NCBI RefSeq assembly: GCF_036021035.1
Contig: NZ_CP107930.1
Span: 62,001-126,000 of the forward strand
Source of the DNA: Kineococcus sp. NBC_00420
Lineage (GTDB): Bacteria; Actinomycetota; Actinomycetes; Actinomycetales; Kineococcaceae
DNA: 64,000 nt
Direction of reading: 5' to 3'
Position 1 is the stretch's first letter. Every line of letters starts with the position of its first letter. This document shows, in pieces, positions 7,883-15,676 of the stretch. Below the pieces are notes generated by a model. It ran no database searches and was not told the origin of the DNA. It saw only the letters and a list, made by a program, of their open reading frames with translations. The translations under genes and the position numbers were made by a program.

Positions 7883-8812
7883 TCAGTCGTCGGTATGGAG
7901 CCTTTTCCATGCTCGTTGAGCCATCTCATCACCTCCGGTGGCACCGGCTAGCAGGTGCACGTCAGCGCCGTCGGTGTCTCCACGATCGAGCAGCAGCATC
8001 GCGAGGTTGTGGTGGCAGAACAGGTCCCCCGACGCGATGCCGGCCCGATAGGCCTCTTCGGCTGCGACCTCGTCAATCACTTCGTCCGCCGCTACCTCAC
8101 GATCGAGCTCCTCGCCGTCCAGGTCGTCGCGATCCAGGTCGTCACCGCACAGCAGGTTGCCCAGCGGCAGCCAGCACTCGTCCTGGCCGAGCTTGGCGCC
8201 GAGCTCCAGCTGGGCTCGCGCTTCAGCACGCCGGCCCGTGGCTAGGAGCAGCGCTGCCAGCGACGCGCGGGTGTCGCCATCGACGGGTGCACCCGCGCGC
8301 AACTGCGCTTCCAAGGCAGGGTCGCGTGTTCGCTCCCACCGCCACGTGGCCAACAGCGCCGCAGCAGCCGCATTGCCATGCTCAGCCGCCTGCGTCAGCG
8401 TCGCTTCCGCTTCTTCACGCAGGCCTTGCTCGCGCAGCAGGAGTGCGAGGTTCATGAGCCCTTCAGGCTGACCGCCCAGGTCCCAGGCGGCGCGGTAGGC
8501 GTTCATCGCCGCGGCCAGGTCGCCCTCGAGCTCCAGGACGATGCCGAGGTTGAGCCACGCGTCAGTTTCTCCGGCAGCGACGGCCTTCTCGTAGGCATCG
8601 ATGGCCTCCAAGGGGCGCTCCAGCTGGCGCAGCGTGTTGCCGACGTTGAACCACATCAGCTCCTCGCCCAGCGCCACTGCTCGCTGGAAGCAGACCAGCG
8701 CGTCGGTCTGGCGGTCGGCCTCGGCCAGGTCGCATCCCACGTCGATGAGCGCATCGACGTCTGTACCGGCCAGCGCCATGCGTAGACGTTTGTCCAGCTC
8801 TTGGGTCACCAC
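7883..8812 (-). CDS. Tetratricopeptide-repeat protein
   Basis: A 309-residue soluble protein made mostly of helical repeats. Recognisable TPR-like units include ALVCFQRAVALGEELMW, AIDAYEKAVAAGETDAW and AMNAYRAAWDLGGQPEG, each with a small-residue position followed by an acidic or aromatic turn. Later SEL1/TPR-like units end with YRAGIASGDLFCHHNLAMLL. An insert rich in Asp (residues about 224-244, DDLDRDDLDGEELDREV) interrupts the repeats. It is probably a protein-protein interaction scaffold; no enzymatic domain is seen. Confidence 0.75.
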   Translation of the reverse strand: MVTQELDKRLRMALAGTDVDALIDVGCDLAEADRQTDALVCFQRAVALGEELMWFNVGNTLRQLERPLEAIDAYEKAVAAGETDAWLNLGIVLELEGDLAAAMNAYRAAWDLGGQPEGLMNLALLLREQGLREEAEATLTQAAEHGNAAAAALLATWRWERTRDPALEAQLRAGAPVDGDTRASLAALLLATGRRAEARAQLELGAKLGQDECWLPLGNLLCGDDLDRDDLDGEELDREVAADEVIDEVAAEEAYRAGIASGDLFCHHNLAMLLLDRGDTDGADVHLLAGATGGDEMAQRAWKRLHTDD

Positions 8813-8894
8813 TCGAGTGTGCCCGCCGGCTTACTTCAGTCTCGCGTGGTCATCGGCAGATGAGTGAAGTCGACAGGCGTCAGCGACACCGCCC

Positions 8895-9011
8895 GCACCG
8901 CGGGAATATGCGGGTGATCTTTGCTCTCGACTTGCACCCGGACATCGCCGTGAGAGCGAGGTCGTCAGCCGCCGGCAGCAGCGCGCACACCGCGGGATGA
9001 CCGTGAGGTCG
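8895..9011 (+). repeat. Extended array element, copy 12
   Basis: The longest form: a partial core (GCACCGCGGGA), the motif TATGCGGGTGATC at 8907, then TTGCACCCGGACATCGCC, a GAGGTCG segment, and the exact core at 8992. GCGGGTG and GCACCCG can pair. A further left-arm-like segment (GGTCATCGGCAGATGAGTG) precedes it at about 8851. Confidence 0.8.
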
Positions 9012-9035
9012 ACGAGCTCTGCGAAGCTGCTGGGC

Positions 9036-9383
9036 ATGGGTGAGGAGACGGTGGTGCTGTGGCGGCCGACAGGGCCAGAGGAACTGGCCCTGGTGGAGGA
9101 GTCCGGGTGGCAACGCTGGCCACCGCGGTTGCCCGAACAGCCGATCTTCTACCCAGTGCTCAACGAGGAGTACGCGACCAAGATCGCGAAGGACTGGAAT
9201 GTGGCGCATAGCGGCGTCGGCTACGTCACGCGCTTCCGGGTGCGCAAGGACTTTCTCGACGCTTACCCCGTTGAGCAGGCCGGCGGTCGCACGATCTTGG
9301 AGTACTGGATCCCTGCGGAGGACCTCGAAGCGTTTAACGACCACATCGTGGGCTTGATCGAGGTCGTCTCCGAGTGCCGATGA
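9036..9383 (+). CDS. ADP-ribosylation/crystallin J1-like protein
   Basis: A protein of about 115 residues from ATG 9036. The pattern W(R)PTGPEELALVEESG, PEQPIFYPVLNEEYA, AKDWN, GYVTRF and WIPAEDLEAFNDHIVG agrees with the small family usually annotated ADP-ribosylation/crystallin J1. The biochemical role of that family is not established, so the name should not be read as an enzyme activity. The gene starts 25 bp after a core repeat. An upstream in-frame ATG at 8997 lies in the repeat itself and is less likely. Confidence 0.7.
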   Translation: MGEETVVLWRPTGPEELALVEESGWQRWPPRLPEQPIFYPVLNEEYATKIAKDWNVAHSGVGYVTRFRVRKDFLDAYPVEQAGGRTILEYWIPAEDLEAFNDHIVGLIEVVSECR

Positions 9384-9423
9384 GTTGATGGTGTGTTGCG
9401 GGTGGCTGCTCCTCCACCACCTG

Positions 9424-9490
9424 ATCTCGCCATGTCCGCGACGGCGTCGGCCGCTGGCGATCACTCACATCGCGGGATGACCGTGCGTTC
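9424..9490 (+). repeat. Array element, copy 13
   Basis: Left half TCTCGCCATGTCCGCGACGG, right half CGCGGGATGACCGTGCG from 9471. Confidence 0.8.
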
Positions 9491-9571
9491 TGGCCCCCGA
9501 TCAGGTGAGAGGTGACGCTCAGGCCGGTGAGGCTCATCTAGTGTCCGAGGTTTCGATGGGAAGGGCCCCTG

Positions 9572-9793
9572 ATGCCTGCACGACTGCTGTACCTCCTGGG
9601 CGCACCACTGGCGATCGCTGGGGTCCTGGGACTCCTTCTGTCATTGGTCGTCCGGGGTCTCCCCGACGTCGGGGCACGCGTGTGGAACGGTCCGCTCGCA
9701 CTCGGTGCGGCCGTCCTGCTCGTCGCCGGTCTCCTCACGGTCGTGGCGGCCCGGCTTGCCAGCCGCTCGTCGCGCAGCTCGCTCGAGTACTGA
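9572..9793 (+). CDS. Small two-helix membrane protein
   Basis: A 73-residue ORF. Residues about 4-28 and about 39-60 are hydrophobic; the loop between them is short and the C-terminus is Ser/Arg rich. Family not recognised. It is the only ORF in its inter-repeat unit. Confidence 0.5.
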   Translation: MPARLLYLLGAPLAIAGVLGLLLSLVVRGLPDVGARVWNGPLALGAAVLLVAGLLTVVAARLASRSSRSSLEY

Positions 9794-9872
9794 CCTCCTC
9801 ACTCACGGGAGAGTCGTCGGTGTGAAGGGGGATGTGTTCAGCGCTAGGTGCGAGGACCGCGGCGCGCGACTA

Positions 9873-9885
9873 GCGGGATGACCGA
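9873..9885 (+). repeat. Degenerate core repeat, copy 14
   Basis: GCGGGATGACCGA only; the GTGANGTCG end has diverged to GCGTGG. Confidence 0.65.
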
Positions 9886-9954
9886 GCGTGGCGGCCCTCG
9901 TCTATCTGGGGCGGCAGCCATACGTAGGGCGATGCGCTACGGGAAGCTGTCGGG

Positions 9955-10386
9955 ATGCTTAGCAGGGACAGACCGCAGTCAGGCGCGCCCCGCTTCCTAC
10001 TGGGTGCGTTGTTGGCTGCAGAGCTGCTCCTCCTCGCCTTCGCCATCTGGGGGCTGGCCGAGGGGCGGGTCGTGCAGACGGTGGTTGGAGCGGTTGGCGC
10101 GTTGGTCAGCGCTGTTGTCATCGTCCGCATCACGGTGCGCAGTCGTGAGACGAGCGCCCGGGAGGTGGAGAACCATCTGCGTTTGAACCGTGCCTTGCTG
10201 CCCTACGTCTCGATCTTGAGCGTCGTCTTCGCTGGCGTGATGATCACTGCCGCCGTCGTGAGCTCGCCGTGGTGGCTTGTGGGGGTAGCGCCAGCTGTCG
10301 CGCTGCCTCTTGCTTGCGTGGCCCAGATTCGACACCTGAGGCGTCTGCACCTGTCTAGGGATCTCGAGGCGGGTACGGCGCAGTAG
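9955..10386 (+). CDS. Four-helix membrane protein, unknown
   Basis: A 143-residue ORF with two N-terminal hydrophobic segments (about 10-30 and 38-58), a charged middle (RSRETSAREVENHLRLNR) and two more hydrophobic segments (about 82-100 and 103-122), followed by a basic tail. No family recognised. Single-gene unit. Confidence 0.6.
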   Translation: MLSRDRPQSGAPRFLLGALLAAELLLLAFAIWGLAEGRVVQTVVGAVGALVSAVVIVRITVRSRETSAREVENHLRLNRALLPYVSILSVVFAGVMITAAVVSSPWWLVGVAPAVALPLACVAQIRHLRRLHLSRDLEAGTAQ

Positions 10387-10434
10387 GCGCTACTGGCGGC
10401 CAAGATGGTCTGGGTCGATTACCCGAAGCTCGGC

Positions 10435-10534
10435 GATATGCGGGTGATCGTCGTGCTCAGCTTGCATCCGGACATCGACAGATCCGGTCGGCGTCGACCC
10501 GGGCCGACCACGCACAACGCGGGATGACCGTGCG
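10435..10534 (+). repeat. Extended array element, copy 15
   Basis: Starts with GATATGCGGGTGATCG, continues with CTTGCATCCGGACATCGACA and ends with CGCACAACGCGGGATGACCG. It shows the same long form as the copy at 8895. Confidence 0.8.
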
Positions 10535-10581
10535 TTCTTCACTGGCGGGCGTGAACTGCCCGCCCCACGAGACCGCACTGG

Positions 10582-10986
10582 TCACGCGTCCTGGCAGGTC
10601 CCTACGTCGGGTACGGCGCGGGCCTGGGGGCAGTCGAGGTGCGTCCAACCCTTCTTCCCGTAGCCGTCGCGGCTGTCGACGAAGACCTCCATGCCGCTGT
10701 GGTCAGACGTCACGCGGTAGTACGTGAAGATCGGGTCGCCCTCGGTGGTGTAGTCGGTCACCTTCAGCTCGGCGCCGGCGCCGTTGGTCTGCGCCGCCAG
10801 CAGGCACGCGGTGCCGTCTCGGGGTACTTCTCCCGTCCTGTCGCGGCTGACCTCGCCGCAGGAGGTCAGGTCTTCACGGGTGAGGAAGGACCAGGGCGGC
10901 ATCTTGATGGCGGCCACGACTGCGGCTACGGCGAGGACGAGGAGGATCAGTACCCATCGGGGCGCGCGTTGAGGTGTCGGTTCCAT
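10582..10986 (-). CDS. Membrane-anchored hypothetical protein
   Basis: The ATG at 10984-10986 was chosen because it puts a single hydrophobic anchor (WVLILLVLAVAAVVAAI) near the N-terminus; the longer frame to 11070 adds a non-coding-like Ser/Arg stretch. The outside domain has four Cys (LTSCGE, TACLLA, LDCPQ, GTCQD) that could pair in disulfides, and strands such as TYYRVTSDHSGMEVFV. Family not recognised. Confidence 0.6.
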   Translation of the reverse strand: MEPTPQRAPRWVLILLVLAVAAVVAAIKMPPWSFLTREDLTSCGEVSRDRTGEVPRDGTACLLAAQTNGAGAELKVTDYTTEGDPIFTYYRVTSDHSGMEVFVDSRDGYGKKGWTHLDCPQARAVPDVGTCQDA

Positions 10987-11052
10987 CAGAGAACCTCGAC
11001 CGACGCGGCGGTGGCTGACACAGCGATGTGACGTCTCTCGACTGAGCGCGGT

Positions 11053-11105
11053 TCCTGAGCCCCTTGACACCGATCACCTGCATAAACGGGATGACCGTGA
11101 AGTCG
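11053..11105 (+). repeat. Array element, copy 16 (left edge of MafI unit 2)
   Basis: The part before the core, TCCTGAGCCCCTTGACACC onward, is almost identical (two mismatches in 48 bp) to 18094-18141 next to the recombinase pair. The part after the core matches the MafI unit at 7471. The homology partner therefore changes at the core. Confidence 0.9.
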
Positions 11106-11122
11106 CCTGGGAGTATCGAACC

Positions 11123-11395
11123 GTGGAGCCGGACTACTTCATGCGGGTCGCCGCCGAGCTGCGCGAGCTAGCCAGCCGGCTGCGGGGTCGCCTTTCAGCT
11201 AGTGAGGACAGGCTGGTGGAGGAGTACGTCAGCGTCAACGAGCTCGGCCTTGCCCTCGAGTCCCTGGTCGATGCACTTGCAGAGTCAGAGCAACCCGTCT
11301 CCACCGGTGAGCGAGCAACCATGTTGGCCCTGGCCGGTCCGATGGGTTTGGAGGACGAGGTCACCCGAGCCCTCGTCTTCTGTCCCTTGCTTTGA
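11123..11395 (+). CDS. MafI-family immunity-like protein, copy 2
   Basis: A 90-residue paralogue of the 7507 gene with identical length, same GTG start and the same 17-bp distance from its core repeat. Differences are scattered substitutions only. Proposed role is toxin neutralisation, with no cognate toxin in sight. Its unit, core to core, is a duplicate of the first MafI unit. Confidence 0.65.
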   Translation: MEPDYFMRVAAELRELASRLRGRLSASEDRLVEEYVSVNELGLALESLVDALAESEQPVSTGERATMLALAGPMGLEDEVTRALVFCPLL

Positions 11396-11440
11396 AGCCT
11401 GGTGGCTTCTAAAAGCTGAGACTCGTTGTCCTGCAGAACA

Positions 11441-11477
11441 GCGCGACCACGCGCACCGCGGGATGACCGTGAAGTCG
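11441..11477 (+). repeat. Array element, copy 17
   Basis: GCGCGACCACGCGCACC followed by an exact core at 11458-11477; right edge of the second MafI unit. Confidence 0.8.
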
Positions 11478-11525
11478 CTACGCGGTCAACAGCGTGCCTG
11501 ACGGTGCGGTGCGGTGCGGTGCTTG

Positions 11526-12323
11526 TCAGTCCGGTAGGTCAGGCTCTTCGGCACGCAGGTGCTGAGCGTTGGCGGTGATCCAGGCCGCGTCCTGGTGATA
11601 CGTGCTGACGTGGGCGTGTAGGTGCTCGTGCCCAGCGTCGGCGCGAGCTTGGGTGAAGGCGGCGAGATCGCGGATGCGATCCACGGCGACGGAGACCACC
11701 CGGGCCGGGTCGAGGTCCTGGCCGTAGGTCTTGCACACCAGGCGCAGACGCCGTGCCTTCTCCGAGAGCGTGTTGGGCAGTCCGTCGCCGGTGTCGGGGT
11801 CGGTCAGGGGCACCAGCCGGTAGGCCATGTAGGCCACGTCCCACACGCGCGGGCCCGGTGATGCGGTGTCCCAGTCGATGACCCCGCTCAGCTGCTGATC
11901 TTCGAAGACCATGTTGTAGGGGTCGAAGTCGTTGTGACAGACGACCTCAGCTGGCTCGTGGGTAGGCAGTTGCCAGCTGGCGTCTTCGGTGTTGAAGGTG
12001 GCGCTGACCTCATGCAACTGCGCCAGGAACTCCGTTGCTCGGATCAGGACCTCATCGGTCCATACCCACGGCGGTAGGGGGTAGCTGGGGACGGTGCCCG
12101 GTAGGTGGGAGGTGATGTCGCGTCCGCGTTCATCGCGTCCCAGCGGTTGCGGCGTCCAGTTCAGGCCGTGCTCGTGCAGGTGCTGCAGCAGGCGTTGAAC
12201 GGTCGCGGTCCAGGGGCCTGCTGGGCGACGCACCGTGGTCCCGACGCGGACGGCACCGCCCATGTTGCCGCCCTCCAGGGCCACCTCGAGCTGTGGTGTG
12301 GTGACTTCCTCGTCTGCGTTCAC
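11526..12323 (-). CDS. APH-type phosphotransferase (aminoglycoside phosphotransferase family)
   Basis: A 265-residue kinase-like protein. The catalytic block VVCHNDFDPYNMVFEDQQ (HxDxxxxN type) and the metal-binding GVIDWDTASPGPRVWD are both present, at residues about 129-160. The N-terminal GGAVRVGTTVRRPAG replaces a typical G-loop. The family transfers phosphate from ATP to small hydroxyl substrates such as aminoglycosides or homoserine; which substrate applies here cannot be told, and resistance should not be assumed. Single gene between two repeat sites. Confidence 0.8.
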   Translation of the reverse strand: MNADEEVTTPQLEVALEGGNMGGAVRVGTTVRRPAGPWTATVQRLLQHLHEHGLNWTPQPLGRDERGRDITSHLPGTVPSYPLPPWVWTDEVLIRATEFLAQLHEVSATFNTEDASWQLPTHEPAEVVCHNDFDPYNMVFEDQQLSGVIDWDTASPGPRVWDVAYMAYRLVPLTDPDTGDGLPNTLSEKARRLRLVCKTYGQDLDPARVVSVAVDRIRDLAAFTQARADAGHEHLHAHVSTYHQDAAWITANAQHLRAEEPDLPD

Positions 12324-12451
12324 CTCACGCAGTCTGGTCCCAGGTCGCCGTGGCCTCGCCGCCAGGTGGCGGTGCAGCCGCCCATCACGCCAGGCGGGCC
12401 GTCCATGCCCCCGGCCGTCTGCCGGGCCACGTCGTGTCGAGGTCCTACGGG

Positions 12452-12528
12452 CAGGGATGACCGTCGTACATCGGGAGGACCGCGATGTCGCAAGTCAGTC
12501 GCGACCGCCCAGATCGCGGGATGACCGG
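12452..12528 (+). repeat. Degenerate array elements, copies 18-19
   Basis: A weak core (CAGGGATGACCGTCG at 12452), then GGACCGCGATGTCGC, and a better core GCGGGATGACCGG at 12516. Confidence 0.65.
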
Positions 12529-12543
12529 CCGTTTCGGTGCGGA

Positions 12544-13287
12544 TCAGGTGGGCTTCGGGTAGCCGATCGAGACGATGTCCTCTGCAAGCTGCGCCAGCGT
12601 CCGCTGGGGATTGAGCCGTCTCACCAGTTCCTCGCTCAGTGGCCGCAGCGCGAGGACGTGAGCGGTGTCGTCACGCTCGAGTTCGGTCTCGTAGTAGTCC
12701 GCGGCGAAACTGCGGTAGGTGTCGGGGTCGGCGTCGAGTCCGCTCAGCAGCCACCCGCTGCCGTCGTCGAGGTCGGCGGGGACGCTGCTGCGCAGCTGCA
12801 CCGGGTGCCAGCGCTGTTCGTCTCCCGGGTGAGGGCCCGTCTCCTCGTCCTGTGCGAGGTGTAGCCACCAGCAGGCCAGGGTGAGCAGCGGTAGGTCCCC
12901 GTCGGTGAAGGCCACTTCAGCAGCGGTAGCGCGTAGCGGCTGAGGGACGGCGGCGAGCCAGTCGAGGTCGAAGGGTTCGCCGTAAGGGCTCATCGGGCTC
13001 TCGTGATCGAAGCCGCGCAGCCACGCCCCGTCGGGGGTGAAGGTGATCGACCAGGAGTTGCCGGAGCCGTCGTCCATCGACGCCAGCTGCTCGGTGGGGC
13101 TCCAGGAGGCGTCGAAGGAGTAGTAGCGGTCGGTGGGGTCCTCGGCCTGGATCGCGTCCAGCATTGCCAGGCCCTGGCAGTGCCGGCGCAGCTCCTGCGG
13201 GTCCGGCAGCCGGCGGGCGAGCTGGACTACGCCGGCGGGCAGCGTGGTCGTCTCGAGGGGTCGGGTGTGTCGGCGTGGCCACCTCAT
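12544..13287 (-). CDS. Hypothetical protein with FDHESPMSPY motif
   Basis: The ATG at 13285-13287 follows the repeat-derived extension and gives a 247-residue soluble protein. Notable segments are RYYSFDASWSP, the strand pair SWSITFTPDGAWLRGFDHES, and a Trp-rich helix TLACWWLHLAQDEE. I have the impression of an uncharacterised actinobacterial family that carries the same FDHESPMSPY block, often beside toxin-immunity genes, but I cannot name a Pfam entry. Its stop is 15 bp from the preceding core. Confidence 0.6.
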   Translation of the reverse strand: MRWPRRHTRPLETTTLPAGVVQLARRLPDPQELRRHCQGLAMLDAIQAEDPTDRYYSFDASWSPTEQLASMDDGSGNSWSITFTPDGAWLRGFDHESPMSPYGEPFDLDWLAAVPQPLRATAAEVAFTDGDLPLLTLACWWLHLAQDEETGPHPGDEQRWHPVQLRSSVPADLDDGSGWLLSGLDADPDTYRSFAADYYETELERDDTAHVLALRPLSEELVRRLNPQRTLAQLAEDIVSIGYPKPT

Positions 13288-13351
13288 CGCGCCAGCATGT
13301 CGCAGCTGGGCGCGGGGACCTCGCTTCGGGATTGGTTTGAACGCGCGGACG

Positions 13352-13364
13352 GCGGGATGACCGG
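13352..13364 (+). repeat. Core repeat, copy 20 (short)
   Basis: GGACGGCGGGATGACCGG; the GTGANGTCG end is missing. Confidence 0.7.
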
Positions 13365-13396
13365 ATGGGTGTGTTCGAGGAGACACTCATCAAGGT

Positions 13397-14323
13397 GTGA
13401 TGAGCCCTGCACCACGAGGTGGTGCGCGAGACGCTGATGTGGTGACGACAACCGGACTGCCCGATGGCTCTGAGAGCCCTGCGGATTCGCGCGCCGGGAG
13501 GGTCGGTGACGGCTTCGGCATCGGGGCGGCGCGGTGGTGGCGCCGGCTGGCGGGTGCGGGCGTGGTGGCAATGCTTGCCACGGCCTTCGGCGCCCTGGCC
13601 ACCGGTGAGGACGGCGTCGATCGCGACGCCGGGTTCTGGGCGCTGGTGGTGCTGGGCTGCAGCTACGCCGGGGTGCTCGTCTCCTTCCTGGTCTCCGGCG
13701 CCGCTCGGGGTGGACGGCTGGTGGTCCGTCACGCCGGCGCGGGTGCAGGGCTGGGTTTGGTGCTGGGGGTGGCGCTGACCTTGTGGGTCGGTGACGTCGT
13801 CTGGCTCTGGCTGTGGCTGCTGATCTGCCTGCCGGCGGGAGCGCTGGTGGGTGCGATCACAGCCTGGGTGGCGTTGACGCTGCCGCGGCAGGTGGTGCCG
13901 TGGGTGGCGCTGCTGGGGGTGGTGGCCACGGCTTCACTGGTCTGGTCGACGTTTCGGCCGCAGCCGCCTTACGACCTGTTCGCGGTGGATGCCACGGAGC
14001 AGGTGAGTGCCGCGGGTGGTGCGGTGGGGCTAGCCGATCGGGTCCGGGCTGCGGTGGAGCGCACCAGCGCTGGGGACGACTTTCGCGCTGACACGTTCTG
14101 GGAGGCGGTCTCGGACGAGGTGTCGGGTGATCTCGGTGGGGCGCGGCCGCACCTGCGGTTCACCGTCGATGAGGACTTGCCCGTCTCCACGGTCACCGGT
14201 GAGCGGGTGCGGGTGATGACGGTGCAAGTGCGTGGGGGCGGGGCTGCGTGCGTGATCACCGACGCTGGTGCTGTGCGGGTTGTCGACGGGGCCTGCGAGG
14301 ACCTCGACGTGGTCCGTGAGTGA
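13397..14323 (+). CDS. Membrane protein with C-terminal extracytoplasmic domain
   Basis: A 308-residue ORF. After a disordered start there are hydrophobic segments at residues about 48-66, 75-97, 109-125, 131-152 and 162-180, then an outside domain of about 125 residues with strands such as HLRFTVDEDLPVSTV and RVRVMTVQVRGGGAAC, and two Cys near the end (AACVITD, DGACEDL). Family not recognised. It may be a membrane-bound immunity or sensing protein, but nothing proves that. Confidence 0.6.
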   Translation: MMSPAPRGGARDADVVTTTGLPDGSESPADSRAGRVGDGFGIGAARWWRRLAGAGVVAMLATAFGALATGEDGVDRDAGFWALVVLGCSYAGVLVSFLVSGAARGGRLVVRHAGAGAGLGLVLGVALTLWVGDVVWLWLWLLICLPAGALVGAITAWVALTLPRQVVPWVALLGVVATASLVWSTFRPQPPYDLFAVDATEQVSAAGGAVGLADRVRAAVERTSAGDDFRADTFWEAVSDEVSGDLGGARPHLRFTVDEDLPVSTVTGERVRVMTVQVRGGGAACVITDAGAVRVVDGACEDLDVVRE

Positions 14324-14383
14324 GCGGTCGGAACCATTGCCTTCACGGTGACCTGCATGAGGTGGATGTGTCCCTGGCCGAGC

Positions 14384-14487
14384 AGATGCGAGTGATCACG
14401 TCGCCCACGGATCACCTGGTCATCGCCAAGAGCGCGACGTCGCCAGCCACCGGCGACCGCACACAACGCGGGATGACCGGTAAGTCG
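14384..14487 (+). repeat. Extended array element, copy 21
   Basis: GATGCGAGTGATCACGTCG, then CCTGGTCATCGCCAAGAGCG and CGACGTCG, then the right half ACACAACGCGGGATGACCGG followed by TAAGTCG. The stop codon of the next gene lies 7 bp beyond. Confidence 0.8.
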
Positions 14488-14493
14488 ACGGCG

Positions 14494-14904
14494 TCAGCTT
14501 CCGGGTTGCTGCCAGGGTCTGAGGTAGTGGGCATCACCGGGGGCGACAGCCAGCTCCACACGTGAGCCGTCGTTGAAGACCGCGGTCCACACCTGCGCCC
14601 AAGGGTCCAGCCAGACCAGCTCGCCCCCCTGTGGCTTGCGCGGTTCGGGGTTTTCGAGCCGACCACCGACGAGTACCGCGCCGCGCCAGCGCAGATCACC
14701 CCCGTCGCTGATGACCGCACCTGCCGCGCCACCCCACGCCTGGCTGAGTCCGTGAGGTGATGGCCCCAGGGATCGGACGCTGGCGTCGAAGACGTCGTCG
14801 CCGTAGAGGCCGCGTTGGGCGCGTCGGCGCAGTCGGGGGGTGAGTAGACCGATGGCGGTGCCGAGGATCGCCATGGCGATGACCGTCCAGATCCAGTGGG
14901 GCAT
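14494..14904 (-). CDS. Small membrane-anchored hypothetical protein
   Basis: A 136-residue ORF starting MPHWIWTVIAMAILG, a single N-terminal anchor, followed by a basic stretch and a beta-rich domain (AGAVISDGGDLRWRGAVLVG; ELVWLDPWAQVWTAVFNDG; VELAVAPGDAHYL). The topology suggests a cytoplasmic domain held at the membrane. Family not recognised. Confidence 0.6.
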   Translation of the reverse strand: MPHWIWTVIAMAILGTAIGLLTPRLRRRAQRGLYGDDVFDASVRSLGPSPHGLSQAWGGAAGAVISDGGDLRWRGAVLVGGRLENPEPRKPQGGELVWLDPWAQVWTAVFNDGSRVELAVAPGDAHYLRPWQQPGS

Positions 14905-14975
14905 GGAACTCCTGCGTGCGGCGTCGAGAGGGACTCAGCTGCCAGGTTGCCAGGTCCGCTGAAGCCCTGATCGAT

Positions 14976-15045
14976 CGTCCGGAATTCGCCAAGACTGTGA
15001 AGTCGTCGGCCCCGACAGCGCGCACAACGCGGGATGACCGTGCAC
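14976..15045 (+). repeat. Array element, copy 22
   Basis: Left half GGAATTCGCCAAGACTGTGA then AGTCGTCGG; right half GCGCACAACGCGGGATGACC then GTG. A partial second right half (CGCGCACCGCGACGTC) follows. Confidence 0.75.
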
Positions 15046-15087
15046 ACGCGCACCGCGACGTCAGGCGCAACACGCCATGCCCATGAG

Positions 15088-15471
15088 CTAGTGACTTGGG
15101 CCCCGCGGTGGCTGGCCGAAGACGATGCAGAACGGATGACCTGCCGGGTCGGTGAAGACGCGGAAGGTCGTCTCGGCAGCGGTCGGGCGGCGTTGCGCGC
15201 CGAGGGCGATCAGCTCTGCTTCTGCGCGGTCGGGATCGCTGACACGGATGTCGAGGTGCATCTGCTGCGGTCGTTCTGGATCCGGCCAGGTCGGTGGTGT
15301 CCAGTCGGCCGTGCGTTGGAAGGCGAGCTCGCGTCGGTCTGGGGTGGTACCGATGACGACCCAGTCACCGATGTCTTGGTTGATCTGCATGCCCAGGACG
15401 GCGCAGTAGAAGCTGGCAAGTGCCTGCGGGTCGGGACAATCCAGGACGGTCTTCTCCACTGAGCCGATCAT
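15088..15471 (-). CDS. VOC/glyoxalase superfamily protein
   Basis: A 127-residue protein with a paired beta-alpha-beta-beta-beta layout: DCPDPQALASFYCAVLGM at the start, LAFQR before the centre, QMHLDIRVSDPDRAEAELIALG in the second half and HPFCIVFG at the end. These fit the vicinal oxygen chelate fold as in glyoxalase-like dioxygenase or resistance proteins. Metal ligands cannot be assigned with confidence apart from the His in QMHLDI and possibly the terminal strand. Substrate unknown. Confidence 0.75.
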   Translation of the reverse strand: MIGSVEKTVLDCPDPQALASFYCAVLGMQINQDIGDWVVIGTTPDRRELAFQRTADWTPPTWPDPERPQQMHLDIRVSDPDRAEAELIALGAQRRPTAAETTFRVFTDPAGHPFCIVFGQPPRGPSH

Positions 15472-15538
15472 GGGAGGAGTCTGCTGGTGGGTCCGTTGTG
15501 GTGCGACGCTGGACGTCCCGCTGGCGTCAGCACGGAGG

Positions 15539-15618
15539 GCGGGATGACCGTGCGCTTCGCGCGCACCGCGGGATGACCGTGCGCTTCGCGCGCACCGCGA
15601 TGATATGTGGGTGATCGG
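15539..15618 (+). repeat. Two tandem cores plus TATGTGGGTGATCGG motif, copies 23-24
   Basis: Cores at 15539 and 15568 are separated by TGCGCTTCGCGCGCACC (period 29). The run then turns into GATATGTGGGTGATCGG at 15602-15618, which forms an inverted repeat with 18111-18125 on the far side of the recombinase pair (13 of 15 bases). Confidence 0.8.
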
Positions 15619-15676
15619 GGGCTAACCTCCGGTCTGAGCCTCACCGGCTCGACGTCCTCAGCGTGGAGGCACCCTC

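Noticed and set aside
12544-13287. SMI1/KNR4 (SUKH) immunity family assignment
   Set aside because: The size and a beta-rich look suggested it, but the conserved start of SUKH proteins is not visible, so the gene was left as hypothetical.
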